Below are positions 14,855 to 24,862 of a stretch of DNA of 38,750 bases, piece after piece. The stretch is taken from assembly GCA_030147925.1 (NCBI GenBank), contig JASBUK010000026.1:1-38750 (forward strand). Direction: 5' to 3'. The notes below the pieces were generated by a model. It saw nothing but the letters and a program-made list of their open reading frames with translations. It was not told where the DNA came from and did no database searches. The translations under genes and the position numbers were made by a program. Origin of the DNA: Trueperaceae bacterium. Its GTDB lineage: Bacteria > Deinococcota > Deinococci > Deinococcales > Trueperaceae. Position 1 is the first letter of the stretch, and every line of letters begins with the position of its first letter.

Positions 14855-17035
14855 ATGTTAGTTTTTAAACGCAGCCTGGTAGTTCTGTTCGCCATCTTGT
14901 CACTGCTTTTAAGCAGTGCGCTGGCCAAAGAAGTCACTTTTGTGTATAGGCCACCTGCAGAAATAGAGGTGAGCAAAGTCAGCTTGAGGGGGCAGTTTAA
15001 CAATTGGGGTGAGACCAGGATGGAACTGCAAGCAGACGGTTCCTGGTCGGTCACGATTGAGCTCGAGCCGGGTGAATATCAGTACAAGTTCTTTATCAAC
15101 GGCGAGTGGCCGGGAGATATGGAGAACTGGCGAGACTTAGGCCCGGTAGACCCCACGGCAGACGGCTACATCAATGATGGCTATGATGGCCAGAACGCCA
15201 TTCGTATAGTCGAAGACGAGCCGGTGGCTATGGCTGGTGAAGTGCCGGCGCTCGACTTAGCTCGCATCAAACATGACCCGCTTGACCCGGCTTACCGCAG
15301 CATTGCCGATGACAAGCTGGTTTTGCGCGTCCAGACTTTGCGCGATCAGGTGCAGAGCATCAAACTTTTGAGTGATGGTGCTGAACTTCCGCTGCTCAAA
15401 CAGCTCTGGTGGGGTAATCGTGAGGTCTGGCGCGTTAGTTTGCCTGCAAATGCCACTTCTTACAGCTTTGAAATTCAGGGCGCGGATGGCTCGAGCGCCA
15501 TACTGGATAACGCCGGAACCCCCTTTGTCTTTGACGGCACAGAGAGTTTCCCTGAACTTGACTGGGTGGGCGAGCAAGTCTTTTACCAGATTTTCCCGGA
15601 ACGCTTTAACAACGGCAATCCTTATAACGACAGCTTTGCCGTAGCCGATGACGAAGCCAACTTCAACACCTTTACCGAGCCTTATGGCGGCGGCGCACAA
15701 TTGTCAGGCTGGACCGACCCGCCCGGCCCCTCGCTTTGTTGCCACCAGTATTTTGGCGGTGACTTAGCGGGCATCATTGAGAAGCTCGATTATTTGCAGG
15801 GTTTGGGTGTTACGGCGCTTTACCTCAATCCCATATTCCAGTCGGGTAGCGCCCACGGCTACGATACCAGCGACTATCTGAAAGTGAGCCCTAAGTTTGG
15901 CACCGAAAAGACCCTGCGCAACTTAATCGACCTTGCCCATGCCCGTGGTATGAAAATAATTCTCGATTATGTGCCGAACCATACCGGGGTAGGCTTCTGG
16001 GCTTTTCAGGACGTGGTTGAAAAAGGCCCGGATAGCGATTATTGGGATTGGTATCAGATCAAAAAATGGCCTTTTGAGGCCGGTGACCCCAGCGCTTACG
16101 AGGCCTGGTGGGGTATCGGCAGCCTGCCGCAGCTAAACATGCTAAATGCAGAAACCAAACAGTACATGCTGGAGGTAGCCCGTTACTGGGTGGAATTTGG
16201 CATTGATGGCTGGCGTGTTGATGTTCCTGGTGATGTCTTAGACGCCCATAATTTCTTTAAAGACATGCGACGGGTAGTCAAAGAAGCTAATCCAGAAGCC
16301 TTCATAGTAGGAGAAATCTGGCAGCTGGCACCCGAATGGTTACAGGGCGATGAGTTTGACTCACTGATGAATTATGCGATTGGTCGGGATATTCTTCTGC
16401 GCTATGCCAAAGGTGGCGATACTCCCTTTGCCACTGGTGGCCGGGCGCTGGCCGATATGAACCGCTATTACGCACAGTATGGCGAAAACGTCGCCGCTAT
16501 GGGCTTTAATTTAATCGGCAGCCATGACACGGCACGCATCCTAACTGATTTAGGGGGAGGCATTTGGGGTGAAACGCCTGAGCCGGAAGCTGTAGAGCGC
16601 CTCAAACTAGCCAGCACGCTGCTCTATACTCTGCCGGGGACACCTTCGACTTTTCAGGGCGATGAATGCGGTTTTCTGGGCGAGAAAGAACGCGAAGGTA
16701 CCCAGGACTTACACCGTTATCCCATCCAGTGGGAGCAGTGTAGCGCTGAGCTGCAAGCGCACTATCGTGACCTTGCGGCCCTGCGCGAAGCTTATCCCGC
16801 ATTAAGGAGCGCCACTTATCGGGGTTTTGCTGGTGGTGACAACCTTCTGGCCTATTATCGCGGTGAGCCAAATTCTGAGGGCGAAGTACTGATACTGGCC
16901 AATAATGGTCTGGCAGACCTTAACGTGAAGATGCCGATGGGTGAATGGCGGCGCACTGATCGCGGAGGTTTGCTGCGTGATGGTAAAGAAGTGACGGTAC
17001 CGGCGCTGACGGTTAAGCTCTTTGTAAGGAAATAG
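14855..17035 (+). CDS. Secreted GH13 alpha-amylase/neopullulanase-like enzyme with N-terminal starch-binding-type domain
   Basis: About 726 residues. The signal peptide ends SSALA before KEVTFV. Residues about 22-90 form an immunoglobulin-like carbohydrate-binding module of the CBM48/CBM20 type (VSLRGQFNNWGE, then YQYKFFINGEW). A linker region of about 100 residues follows. The GH13 barrel begins at VFYQIFPERFNNGNP. Catalytic residues are Asp in GWRVDVPGD (near 454), Glu in VGEIW (near 485) and Asp in GSHDTARI (near 555). It would hydrolyse starch, pullulan or cyclodextrins outside the cytoplasm. Its products could feed the alpha-glucoside importer at 4061-9191. ATG 14855 has GGAGG seven bases upstream; the adjacent ATG 14852 is possible. 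Subfamily is uncertain. Confidence 0.9.
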   Translation: MLVFKRSLVVLFAILSLLLSSALAKEVTFVYRPPAEIEVSKVSLRGQFNNWGETRMELQADGSWSVTIELEPGEYQYKFFINGEWPGDMENWRDLGPVDPTADGYINDGYDGQNAIRIVEDEPVAMAGEVPALDLARIKHDPLDPAYRSIADDKLVLRVQTLRDQVQSIKLLSDGAELPLLKQLWWGNREVWRVSLPANATSYSFEIQGADGSSAILDNAGTPFVFDGTESFPELDWVGEQVFYQIFPERFNNGNPYNDSFAVADDEANFNTFTEPYGGGAQLSGWTDPPGPSLCCHQYFGGDLAGIIEKLDYLQGLGVTALYLNPIFQSGSAHGYDTSDYLKVSPKFGTEKTLRNLIDLAHARGMKIILDYVPNHTGVGFWAFQDVVEKGPDSDYWDWYQIKKWPFEAGDPSAYEAWWGIGSLPQLNMLNAETKQYMLEVARYWVEFGIDGWRVDVPGDVLDAHNFFKDMRRVVKEANPEAFIVGEIWQLAPEWLQGDEFDSLMNYAIGRDILLRYAKGGDTPFATGGRALADMNRYYAQYGENVAAMGFNLIGSHDTARILTDLGGGIWGETPEPEAVERLKLASTLLYTLPGTPSTFQGDECGFLGEKEREGTQDLHRYPIQWEQCSAELQAHYRDLAALREAYPALRSATYRGFAGGDNLLAYYRGEPNSEGEVLILANNGLADLNVKMPMGEWRRTDRGGLLRDGKEVTVPALTVKLFVRK

Positions 17036-17050
17036 GTTACTGGTTTTTTA

Positions 17051-17082
17051 CTGCGAGCCAGGATGATCATCCTGGCTCGCAG
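17051..17082. terminator. Perfect 32-bp palindrome, probable bidirectional terminator or cruciform
   Basis: CTGCGAGCCAGGATGA is followed at once by its exact reverse complement, giving a 32-bp palindrome with no loop. It starts 16 bases after the amylase stop. A T6 run lies before it on the plus strand (17044-17049) rather than after it, so it is not a standard intrinsic terminator. The same DNA lies just upstream of the Nudix gene promoter. Confidence 0.5.
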
Positions 17083-17098
17083 ATTTGCTATATAGCGT

Positions 17099-17104
17099 TA
17101 CAAT
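17099..17104 (+). promoter_or_regulatory. -10 box (TACAAT) for the Nudix gene
   Basis: Near-consensus -10 hexamer nine bases before the ATG at 17114. No ribosome-binding site fits in the space, which suggests a very short or absent leader. Confidence 0.45.
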
Positions 17105-17113
17105 GCCTTAGCT

Positions 17114-17665
17114 ATGAACAAAAAAAAGCAGCCCTGGGCTTTGCAAAACCGTCGCACCCTGTTTGAGCATCCACGCATTACCTTAACTGAAGATACTGTT
17201 TTGTTGCCTTCGGGCCAGGAGACAACCTGGTTGCGTTTTGAAAACCTGCGAGATTTTGTAACGGTAATCTGTGTGGACAATCAGGAGCGTGTGCTCTTGG
17301 TGCGGCAATACAATCATCCGCCCGGACGGATGGTGCATGAGTTTCCGGGTGGTGTGATCGATGCGGGGGAGTCCCCGGAGCAGGCTGCCAGCCGTGAACT
17401 GGTCGAAGAGGTCGGTCTTTACCCTTTGGGGCTCGAGCCCTTAGGTGACTACTTACCCAACCCCAGACGCACGGCCATGCGCTGTCATGTGTTTTTAGCC
17501 CGTGACTTTGAACGGCGTCCGGCCAAGCCGGAACCCGAGGAATTTATCATGACACGGTGGCTTGGCGTCACGGAGCTTGATAGCCTGATTCGCGCTGGTG
17601 ACATAGAAAATAGCAATTTACTGGCTGCTTGGCTGCTCTTTAGATTGCGCTCAGCCAATACCTAA
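17114..17665 (+). CDS. Nudix hydrolase, ADP-ribose pyrophosphatase-like
   Basis: 183 residues with a complete Nudix box, G-x5-E-x7-REL-x-EE-x-GL, seen as GVIDAGESPEQAASRELVEE followed by VGL (residues about 76-98). The N-terminal beta-strands (LFEHPRITLTEDTVLLPSGQ) and the position of VRQYNHPPGRMVHEFPGG fit the ADP-ribose pyrophosphatase group, which cleaves ADP-ribose or other nucleoside-diphosphate sugars with Mg2+. The gene is monocistronic and its last 15 bp overlap the convergent aldolase gene. Substrate assignment is by similarity of layout only. Confidence 0.88.
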   Translation: MNKKKQPWALQNRRTLFEHPRITLTEDTVLLPSGQETTWLRFENLRDFVTVICVDNQERVLLVRQYNHPPGRMVHEFPGGVIDAGESPEQAASRELVEEVGLYPLGLEPLGDYLPNPRRTAMRCHVFLARDFERRPAKPEPEEFIMTRWLGVTELDSLIRAGDIENSNLLAAWLLFRLRSANT

Positions 17666-18526
17666 GTCGGTAAGCAAATTCTGCAAATCCTGTTTTTGCT
17701 CCGGTGCTAAGTCTTGTAGTGGCGCCCTAGGATAACCTCCGGGCAAACCCTGCAGCCTTAATACGGCCTTTAGGCCGGGTACGCCGTGCTGTTTGGTTAC
17801 CGCCAGCGCCAAGGGGTTGAACTTTAGCAAGCTAGACCTGGCCTGCTCAATTTCTCCACGTTGGAAATGCTCGATGATATTTTTATAAATCTTAGGTGCG
17901 ACGTTGGCAACAGCTAAAATACCGCCGCTGATACCCAGCGACAAGGCGGGTAGCAAGGTGGGGGCGTTGCCGGTCATCACCGTAAAATCACTGGCCTTTA
18001 AGCGCATGATCTCGGTCAGATTGCCGATATTGCCGCTCGAATCCTTAAGCCCGGCAATATTATCGTGCTTAGCGAGTTTGGCAACGAGTTCGGGAGAAAG
18101 ACTGAGCGTAGTGGCGGCGGGCATGTTGTAAAGCAGCAAAGCAAGGGCGCTTTGTTCGGCCAGTGTCTGATAGTGACGCAGCAGCGCAGTATGGTTCATT
18201 TGCCCCTGATAGTAGTGTGGCGGCAAGACTAAAGCATAGTCAGCACCAATTTGGACAGCTAGCTCGTTTCTGTCCTGCACGAGCCGCGTGGACTCGCCGC
18301 CGGTACCGACCAGCATGATTTTATCTGCTGGAATGACGGCTCGAGCCGCTTCTAGCACGGTTTTCCGCTCTTCCTCGTCAAGAAAAACGGCTTCCCCGTT
18401 GCTGCCCAGCAGCAAAAACCCATCGACATCCGGCAAAAGTGCCGCAATGAGCTCTTTAAGGGCGACAAGGTCTAGCTCGCCGCTTTTGTTAAAAGGGGTG
18501 GGTAGAGGAGGAATAATACCAGTCAT
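17651..18526 (-). CDS. DapA-family aldolase, 4-hydroxy-2-oxoglutarate aldolase-like
   Basis: 291-residue class I aldolase of the dihydrodipicolinate synthase / N-acetylneuraminate lyase family. The Schiff-base Lys is in AGLKDSSGN (near 160) and the catalytic Tyr in LLYNMPA (near 133). The substrate loop reads LLGSNGE rather than the GTTGE usual in true DapA. Together with GGESTR, PPHYYQGQMN and the tail APLQDLAPEQ, this resembles 4-hydroxy-2-oxoglutarate aldolase of the HOGA type. A role in hydroxyproline or sugar-acid catabolism is therefore more likely than lysine synthesis. It has no obvious ribosome-binding site and no lysine-pathway neighbours. Confidence 0.82.
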   Translation of the reverse strand: MTGIIPPLPTPFNKSGELDLVALKELIAALLPDVDGFLLLGSNGEAVFLDEEERKTVLEAARAVIPADKIMLVGTGGESTRLVQDRNELAVQIGADYALVLPPHYYQGQMNHTALLRHYQTLAEQSALALLLYNMPAATTLSLSPELVAKLAKHDNIAGLKDSSGNIGNLTEIMRLKASDFTVMTGNAPTLLPALSLGISGGILAVANVAPKIYKNIIEHFQRGEIEQARSSLLKFNPLALAVTKQHGVPGLKAVLRLQGLPGGYPRAPLQDLAPEQKQDLQNLLTDLGIG

Positions 18527-18551
18527 GATTCATCATCTCAGACTGCAAAGT

Positions 18552-18578
18552 AAAAAGCCAGCCCGTGAGCTGGCTTTT
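18552..18578 (-). terminator. Intrinsic terminator of the tRNA-Leu gene
   Basis: GCCAGC-CCGTGA-GCTGGC hairpin flanked by A and T runs. In the minus direction it ends in TTTTTAC, four bases past the tRNA CCA end. The symmetric A/T flanks could also act on the plus strand. Confidence 0.8.
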
Positions 18579-18581
18579 AGC

Positions 18582-18669
18582 TGGTGCCGAGGATGGGACT
18601 TGAACCCACACAACCTAAACGGTTACTAGCCCCTCAAGCTAGCGCGTCTACCAATTCCGCCACCTCGGC
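18582..18669 (-). tRNA. tRNA-Leu (anticodon GAG)
   Basis: This is an 88-nt class II tRNA read on the minus strand. The acceptor stem GCCGAGG pairs with CCTCGGC and is followed by A and a genomically encoded CCA. The D-arm contains GGAATTGGTAGAC. The anticodon stem CTAGC/GCTAG encloses loop TTGAGGG, giving anticodon GAG (plus-strand 18633-18635), which reads CUC and CUU. The long variable arm contains an AACC/GGTT stem, and the T-arm has GGGTTCAAGTCCC. It is transcribed divergently from trmH. Confidence 0.97.
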
Positions 18670-18757
18670 TTAAGACGCAACAGGGATGATACTTCCTTGA
18701 TAAAGGGGGTGTCAAGGGCCGAGTGCCCGGCAACTCGCTCGCCAAGCTCGGAGAAGT

Positions 18758-19429
18758 ATGATTAAGAGCGTGACGACCGAGCGCTATCAAAAAATAATGC
18801 GTGTATTGCGCAAACGCCAGCCGGATTTAACCGTCTTAGCCGAAAATGTTTATAAACCGCACAATCTCTCTGCGATGATTCGCTCTTGTGACGCCGTGGG
18901 AATTGGCACGATTCACGCCGTAAACCCCACCGGCGGAGTGCCGACTTACAACGCCACCAGTGCCAGTGCCGATAAATGGGTGCGGCTTGAAGTTCATGAG
19001 TCGCTACCGGACACCTGCGCTGAGCTAAGGAAAGACAAGATGCAAATTTTTGCGGCGCACTTTTCTGAACAAGCCGTGGATTATCGCGATGTGGACTACA
19101 CCAAACCGACTTGTATTTTATTGGGTAACGAAAAAGACGGCGTGTCTTTACAAGCGGCTGAGCAGGCCGATAAACACATCATCATTCCTATGTTGGGTAT
19201 GGTGCAGTCGCTAAATGTTTCGGTGGCTACGGCGGTGATTTTGTTTGAGGCCCAACGCCAGCGCCGGGCTGCCACTATGTATGACAGCCCCCGCTTAGCC
19301 GAAGAAGAGATGGAGCGGCAGGCGTTCTTGTGGCTTTATCCCCGTCAGGCCGAAATGCTGCAAAAACAAGGTAGACCACTGCCTAAACTCGAGCCTGATG
19401 GCAGCATTCTTACCGACTTTAGTTTTTGA
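18758..19429 (+). CDS. trmH: tRNA (guanosine(18)-2'-O)-methyltransferase TrmH
   Basis: This 223-residue SPOUT-class enzyme methylates the ribose of G18 in the D-loop of tRNAs using S-adenosylmethionine. It matches the TrmH subgroup from end to end: QPDLTVLAENVYKPHNLSAMIRSCDAVG with the catalytic Arg, then DYTKPTCILLGNEKDGVS, and the knot motif IPMLGMVQSLNVSVATAVILFEAQRQR. ATG 18758 follows GGAGAAGT. The adjacent divergent tRNA-Leu contains GG in the D-loop and would be a substrate. Confidence 0.95.
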   Translation: MIKSVTTERYQKIMRVLRKRQPDLTVLAENVYKPHNLSAMIRSCDAVGIGTIHAVNPTGGVPTYNATSASADKWVRLEVHESLPDTCAELRKDKMQIFAAHFSEQAVDYRDVDYTKPTCILLGNEKDGVSLQAAEQADKHIIIPMLGMVQSLNVSVATAVILFEAQRQRRAATMYDSPRLAEEEMERQAFLWLYPRQAEMLQKQGRPLPKLEPDGSILTDFSF

Positions 19430-19432
19430 GCT

Positions 19433-19455
19433 TGAGCCTCCGCTCACTGTTTTTT
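19433..19455 (+). terminator. Weak intrinsic terminator after trmH
   Basis: TGAGC-CTCC-GCTCA hairpin (5-bp stem) followed by CTG and six T residues, starting four bases past the trmH stop. Confidence 0.5.
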
Positions 19456-19499
19456 AAGAGCAGAGGGTCTAAAATCATCTGAATCCAAGGGAGGTTTAG

Positions 19500-20654
19500 G
19501 TGAGAGCGATACTGAAGGTTAATCGTAGATTTGCATTGTTACCGAGTCTTTTTGCACTGCTGCTTTTGAGCGCTTGCGCAACGGCCTTTGCCCTAGAACT
19601 GACGCCTGTTGCCTCGGGTTTAGAGCAGCCGGTGGCTATTGCTACGGCTGGGGATGGTTCCAACCGGCTTTTTGTGCTCGAGCAGCAGGGACAAATAAAG
19701 ATTATTGAAGACGGCAAACTTTTAGACCAACCGTTTTTAGACATCCGTACGCTGGTTCGTTCGGGTGGCGAGCGGGGTTTGCTAGGCATTGCCTTTCATC
19801 CTAACTACGCCGAAAACGGCTTCTTTTATGTCAATTACACACGTGAGCAACAGGGTCTAGAGACAGTGATTGCCCGCTTCAAGATTTCCTCGCCTGGGCG
19901 TGCTGAGCCTGATTCGCTAAAAATCTTAATGACTTTCTCGCAGCCATTTGGCAACCACAACGGCGGACAGTTGGCCTTTGGCCCGGACGGCTATCTTTAT
20001 ATCGCCACCGGTGATGGCGGTTCGGGTGGTGATCCACAGGACAACAGCCAGAACCTTAACAATTTGCTGGGCAAGATTTTGCGCATTGACGTCGATAATG
20101 GCGAGCCTTACGCCATTCCAGCCGACAACCCCTTTGTAGGTCAAAATGAGACGCGTCCGGAAATTTGGACTTATGGCCTTAGAAACCCCTGGCGTTTTAG
20201 CTTTGACCGCGCCACGGGTGACCTCTTTATTTCTGATGTAGGGCAAAACTCATTAGAAGAGATAAATTGGCAAGAAGCTAGCGGTTCAGGCGGTGAAAAT
20301 TATGGCTGGCGCAGGATGGAGGGAGGAAATTGCTTTAACCCCTCTGAAAATTGCAATGACGGCAGCCTGGTTTTACCCATAATTGAATATCCTACGAATC
20401 TAGGTTGCGCTGTGACAGGAGGTTACCGCTACCGAGGCGCAATAAACGAGCTTGCGGGCCAATACATCTATGGTGATTATTGCGGCGGTCAACTCTGGGG
20501 CGCTATACAAAATGCAGATGGTAGCTGGTCTTCGCAGTTGCTAATGGATACCAGCTTGCGCATAAGCACTTTTGGAGAAGACGAAGCCGGGGAAATTTAT
20601 GTGGCGGATTACGCCAGCGGGACGATATACCGCCTGAGCGAGGAAACTCCCTAA
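19500..20654 (+). CDS. PQQ-dependent aldose sugar dehydrogenase-like lipoprotein
   Basis: 384-residue beta-propeller of the soluble glucose/aldose dehydrogenase (YliI) family. The N-terminus carries a lipobox, LLLSAC, with lipidated Cys near residue 26, so the protein would be membrane-anchored outside the cytoplasm. Family signatures are GLEQPVAIATA, GGERGLLGIAFHP, NHNGGQLAFGPDGYLYI-x-TGDGG, GKILRIDVDN, YGLRNPWRFSFD, DVGQNSLEEIN, NYGWRRMEG and GDYCGG. It would oxidise aldose sugars with PQQ. No PQQ synthesis genes are in the window. The start is GTG 19500 with GGGAGG upstream. Four Cys in GGNCFNPSENCNDG and NLGCAV may form disulphides. Confidence 0.9.
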   Translation: MRAILKVNRRFALLPSLFALLLLSACATAFALELTPVASGLEQPVAIATAGDGSNRLFVLEQQGQIKIIEDGKLLDQPFLDIRTLVRSGGERGLLGIAFHPNYAENGFFYVNYTREQQGLETVIARFKISSPGRAEPDSLKILMTFSQPFGNHNGGQLAFGPDGYLYIATGDGGSGGDPQDNSQNLNNLLGKILRIDVDNGEPYAIPADNPFVGQNETRPEIWTYGLRNPWRFSFDRATGDLFISDVGQNSLEEINWQEASGSGGENYGWRRMEGGNCFNPSENCNDGSLVLPIIEYPTNLGCAVTGGYRYRGAINELAGQYIYGDYCGGQLWGAIQNADGSWSSQLLMDTSLRISTFGEDEAGEIYVADYASGTIYRLSEETP

Positions 20655-20687
20655 GTTAAAGCTCTACTTGCAGTCCTGCTTGCTTAA

Positions 20688-22299
<1,612 letters not shown>

Positions 22300-22303
<4 letters not shown>

Positions 22304-23076
22304 CGCTGGATGATTTCGTCGAAAAACAAGCCGTGCATCTTTAGGTGATACTGCTCCGACCCCGTATCAATTTCCAGCCAGCTATATTCGTTTCTGTGGC
22401 CGTTGGTATCGAGCAAAATGGCCCGGCCCTGCGAAGTGATGTTGACTCCGCCACGCACGGGCGTGTGACCGTATATGCCTAAGCGGTAAGGGGTCTGCGC
22501 GAGATAGTCGGTTTCTTCATAGATCCAGCGGCGGCGGTTATCCAGATAAAAATCATTGTCGTAGCGGTTGTGTTCGGCCAGGGGGCCTACGTGTGCTAAG
22601 TGAATGTCGTCAATAACCAGCTCATAGGGCCAACTGCTTATCCACTCGCGCAAGTCGGCACAGAGTTCGCCACCATAACCCTCTTTCCATTCGAGATGCG
22701 ATACGTCATCGGTGCGTAGTGGGCCTTGTTCGGGCGAGATGGTATTAAAGTCATGATTCCCCATCAGAATAGTGATCTGCTCTTTTGGCAGCTCATCACA
22801 AAAGCGCTTGACGTCTTTTAAGAAGGTGACCTGGGCCTTTTCGGCTTTGGCGATGTGTTTGGGGTTGTATTCGTCGTAGCGGTGTACCCTGATAAGTTCT
22901 GAGTAGCGTTGTCGGCTTTTGGCATGAACCAGATCACCTAAGAGGACCAGCCGGGTATTATCATCGCGCATGAGTTCGCTGGGTTGGCGGTTGTTATCGC
23001 AGAGGCCTGCTTCTTGCATCATGAGCCAGAATTTGTCTGCCTGCGCATGAATATCCCCGATGACGACTAAATGCAC
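22300..23076 (-). CDS. Metallophosphoesterase (calcineurin-like)
   Basis: 258 residues with the five metal-binding blocks of the family: GDIHAQ (Asp and His near residues 8-10), LLGDLVH, MGNHDFN, LAHVGP and [11 protein letters not shown]. Two metal ions would be bound for hydrolysis of a phosphoester; the layout resembles diadenosine-tetraphosphatase or protein-phosphatase-type members, but the substrate cannot be told. The start is GTG 23076 with GGAG seven bases upstream. It is preceded by a non-coding stretch holding a gene remnant. Confidence 0.85.
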
Positions 23077-23100
23077 GATAAATCTCCAGTCTGACTGATG

Positions 23101-23208
23101 CTAACTTGCCCCCAGACTTTGCTCGGTAAGAAATCTCTCGATTTTGCGCCAAACCGCCGCGTTGCCGAGCCAGGAGCTAAACTGGGAAAACTGCCCTGCT
23201 GGTACCAA
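23101..23208 (-). pseudogene. Orphan C-terminal gene remnant (about 35 codons)
   Basis: In the gap 23077-23369 one minus-strand frame reads like the end of a real protein: the piece VPAGQFSQFSSWLGNAAVWR is followed by KIERFLTEQSLGAS and a TAG stop at 23101-23103. An in-frame stop lies just upstream (about 23215). The only possible start is TTG 23208, without a ribosome-binding site. The Trp-rich, amphipathic character suggests the tail of an enzyme, possibly an alpha/beta-hydrolase, whose main part was deleted. I cannot name the parent gene. Confidence 0.4.
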
Positions 23209-23369
23209 TTTCAGTTAGTACTGATTCTGGACGATTTCAAGACAATACCGGTATAAGCCATCAACTTAAGGCGACAATTACAACTGGCCGTGGTGGGGCG
23301 TATGTGGTACGAGCAGAATTCACGTCTCTGTGTGGTAACAAGAGATTGCAACCCTCATTCAGAGTAAAG

Positions 23370-24554
23370 CTAAGGGGTAGAGGCGTAGTCCGGGCTAGCG
23401 TATTTAGCGTATTGCTGCAAAACGGGCAAGGGGTCGATAGGTTTGCCATCAATGCGGATTTCGAAATCTAAGTGAGAACCGGTGCTCTTGCCGGTTGAGC
23501 CGACCAAAGCCACTACTTGCCCTGCTTCGATGGTATCCCCAACATTGACGAGCAACTCCGAAGTATGAGAATAGCGGTATTCGATATTGCCCGCAGTAAT
23601 CTTAACCTGCTGACCATAGCCGCCGTTCCAGCCGCTAAAGGTAACTACACCGGGCATGGCGGCGACGATGGGGTCGCCCGTTTCGCCGTCGATGTCTAAG
23701 CCGGTGTGGAAGTTTGTATTGGTAATGGCCAGTTGACGATAACCAAAGCGCGAAGTGATGACGCCGCGAATGGGCCAGACCATTCCGGTGTAGCCGTCAA
23801 GCATCGGTTGCGGTACGTTAACAGCCGCCGCCGGGGAAAGTTCCGCCGAGGGCACGATGCGCAAGCTTTGGCCGGTTTTGATGGTGGTGCTTCGCAGATT
23901 GTTAGCGGCCATCAACACGGATACCGAGGTGTTGTAGCGTTGCGCGATTTGCCAGAGTGAGTCACCTTTACTAACGGTAACCATTTCCGGCGCGGCCCCC
24001 CCGACATTGACCGTATTACCGGCATAGCGTCCGGGGATGGTGATGTTATCACCCGGTCTTAGGATGCTCGAGCGGTTTAATTGGTTGGTTTCATTTAGCG
24101 CTTCGAGCGTGACATCATATTTTTGCGCCAAGGCCCAGAGGGTGTCACCCTTTGCAATGGTGACGACTAAAGGTTCGGGTTCTGGAACTGTAGCACTGGG
24201 GCTAAGTTGCAGCACTTGTCCAACACGAATCAAGGAGCCATCAAGATTGTTAAAGGCAATTAAGTCGTCAACAGAAATATTAAAGGCGACCGCTATGTCA
24301 TAAAGCGTGTCGCCTGCCTGGACGCTGTAGGTCTGGGGTTGCGTGTCGGACCCGCTGGGTAGCCTTAGCGTGTCGCCGGGAACCAGATCACTGCTGCTTA
24401 GCCCGTTGGTTGTCATAATAGCTTCAATGCTGGTGTCGTAGCGCTGCGCTAAATCCCAGAGTGTATCCCCGGGTTTGACCACAATTTCTTGGGCAAGAGC
24501 GACGGAAAATAATAAGGCCGGTATTAGTATGAGGGGGATACGAAAGCGAGACAT
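23370..24554 (-). CDS. Cell-wall M23 peptidase-fold protein with four LysM domains
   Basis: 394 residues, exported by a signal peptide (to about residue 22, ending VALAQ). Four LysM peptidoglycan-binding repeats start near 24, 76, 130 and 190, recognisable by VKPGDTLWDLAQRYD, VQAGDTLYDIAVAFN, AKGDTLWALAQKYD and SKGDSLWQIAQRYN. A C-terminal M23/LytM domain spans about 270-375 with HTGLDID. Where active enzymes read HLHFE, this protein reads HLDFE, so the last zinc-ligand His is Asp; it may be a poor or non-catalytic endopeptidase, for example an amidase activator like EnvC/NlpD. The start ATG 24554 lacks a ribosome-binding site and has TAAACT seven bases upstream. Confidence 0.9.
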   Translation of the reverse strand: MSRFRIPLILIPALLFSVALAQEIVVKPGDTLWDLAQRYDTSIEAIMTTNGLSSSDLVPGDTLRLPSGSDTQPQTYSVQAGDTLYDIAVAFNISVDDLIAFNNLDGSLIRVGQVLQLSPSATVPEPEPLVVTIAKGDTLWALAQKYDVTLEALNETNQLNRSSILRPGDNITIPGRYAGNTVNVGGAAPEMVTVSKGDSLWQIAQRYNTSVSVLMAANNLRSTTIKTGQSLRIVPSAELSPAAAVNVPQPMLDGYTGMVWPIRGVITSRFGYRQLAITNTNFHTGLDIDGETGDPIVAAMPGVVTFSGWNGGYGQQVKITAGNIEYRYSHTSELLVNVGDTIEAGQVVALVGSTGKSTGSHLDFEIRIDGKPIDPLPVLQQYAKYASPDYASTP

Positions 24555-24561
24555 CGGGCAC

Positions 24562-24567
24562 AGTTTA
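24562..24567 (-). promoter_or_regulatory. -10 box (TAAACT) for leaderless LysM/M23 gene
   Basis: TANNNT hexamer on the minus strand, 7 nt before ATG 24554, with no ribosome-binding site between. Confidence 0.4.
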
Positions 24568-24639
24568 ACAAATCATTTCTCGCTGCGTTGTGGATAAACT
24601 CTCGTCTTTGAACCCGGTACATAATTTTAGCCAGGAATT

Positions 24640-24862
24640 TGGGCAGGTGTTGAGGGGAAAGTAAAAAGTAAGTGGGAAGTAGTTGGTAGGAGGTAGAAAC
24701 CAGGGGTTCTCCAGAGGTGGCAAAGTCAGGCAATGGGAATTTTTCAACTCTTAAGCACTAACGCTCAAAAAGAACTCGGTGAGGGACTTTATAGAAATGT
24801 TTTTCCCACTTACCACAAACCACCTACCACAAACTTCCAACTACCAACCACCAACTTCTTTG
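24640..24862 (+). repeat. Dispersed intergenic repeat, copy R3
   Basis: This fills most of the 395-bp divergent gap 24555-24949. The left arm is purine-rich (GGGGAAAGTAAAAAGTAAGT, then GTTGGTAGGAGGTAG). The core includes CCAGAGGTGGCAAAGTCAGG and a 77-bp block (24748-24824) matching 9576-9652 at 76 positions. The right arm is made of CCACTTACCACAAACCACC-like words. The two arms are loosely reverse-complementary, so the element has inverted-repeat form. An open frame (24733-24924) crosses it but has no protein-like features and is not conserved in R2. Confidence 0.75.

Noticed and set aside
17651-18526. Calling the aldolase gene dapA for lysine synthesis
   Set aside because: The substrate loop reads GSNGE and the tail matches the hydroxyoxoglutarate aldolase group better; no lysine gene is adjacent.
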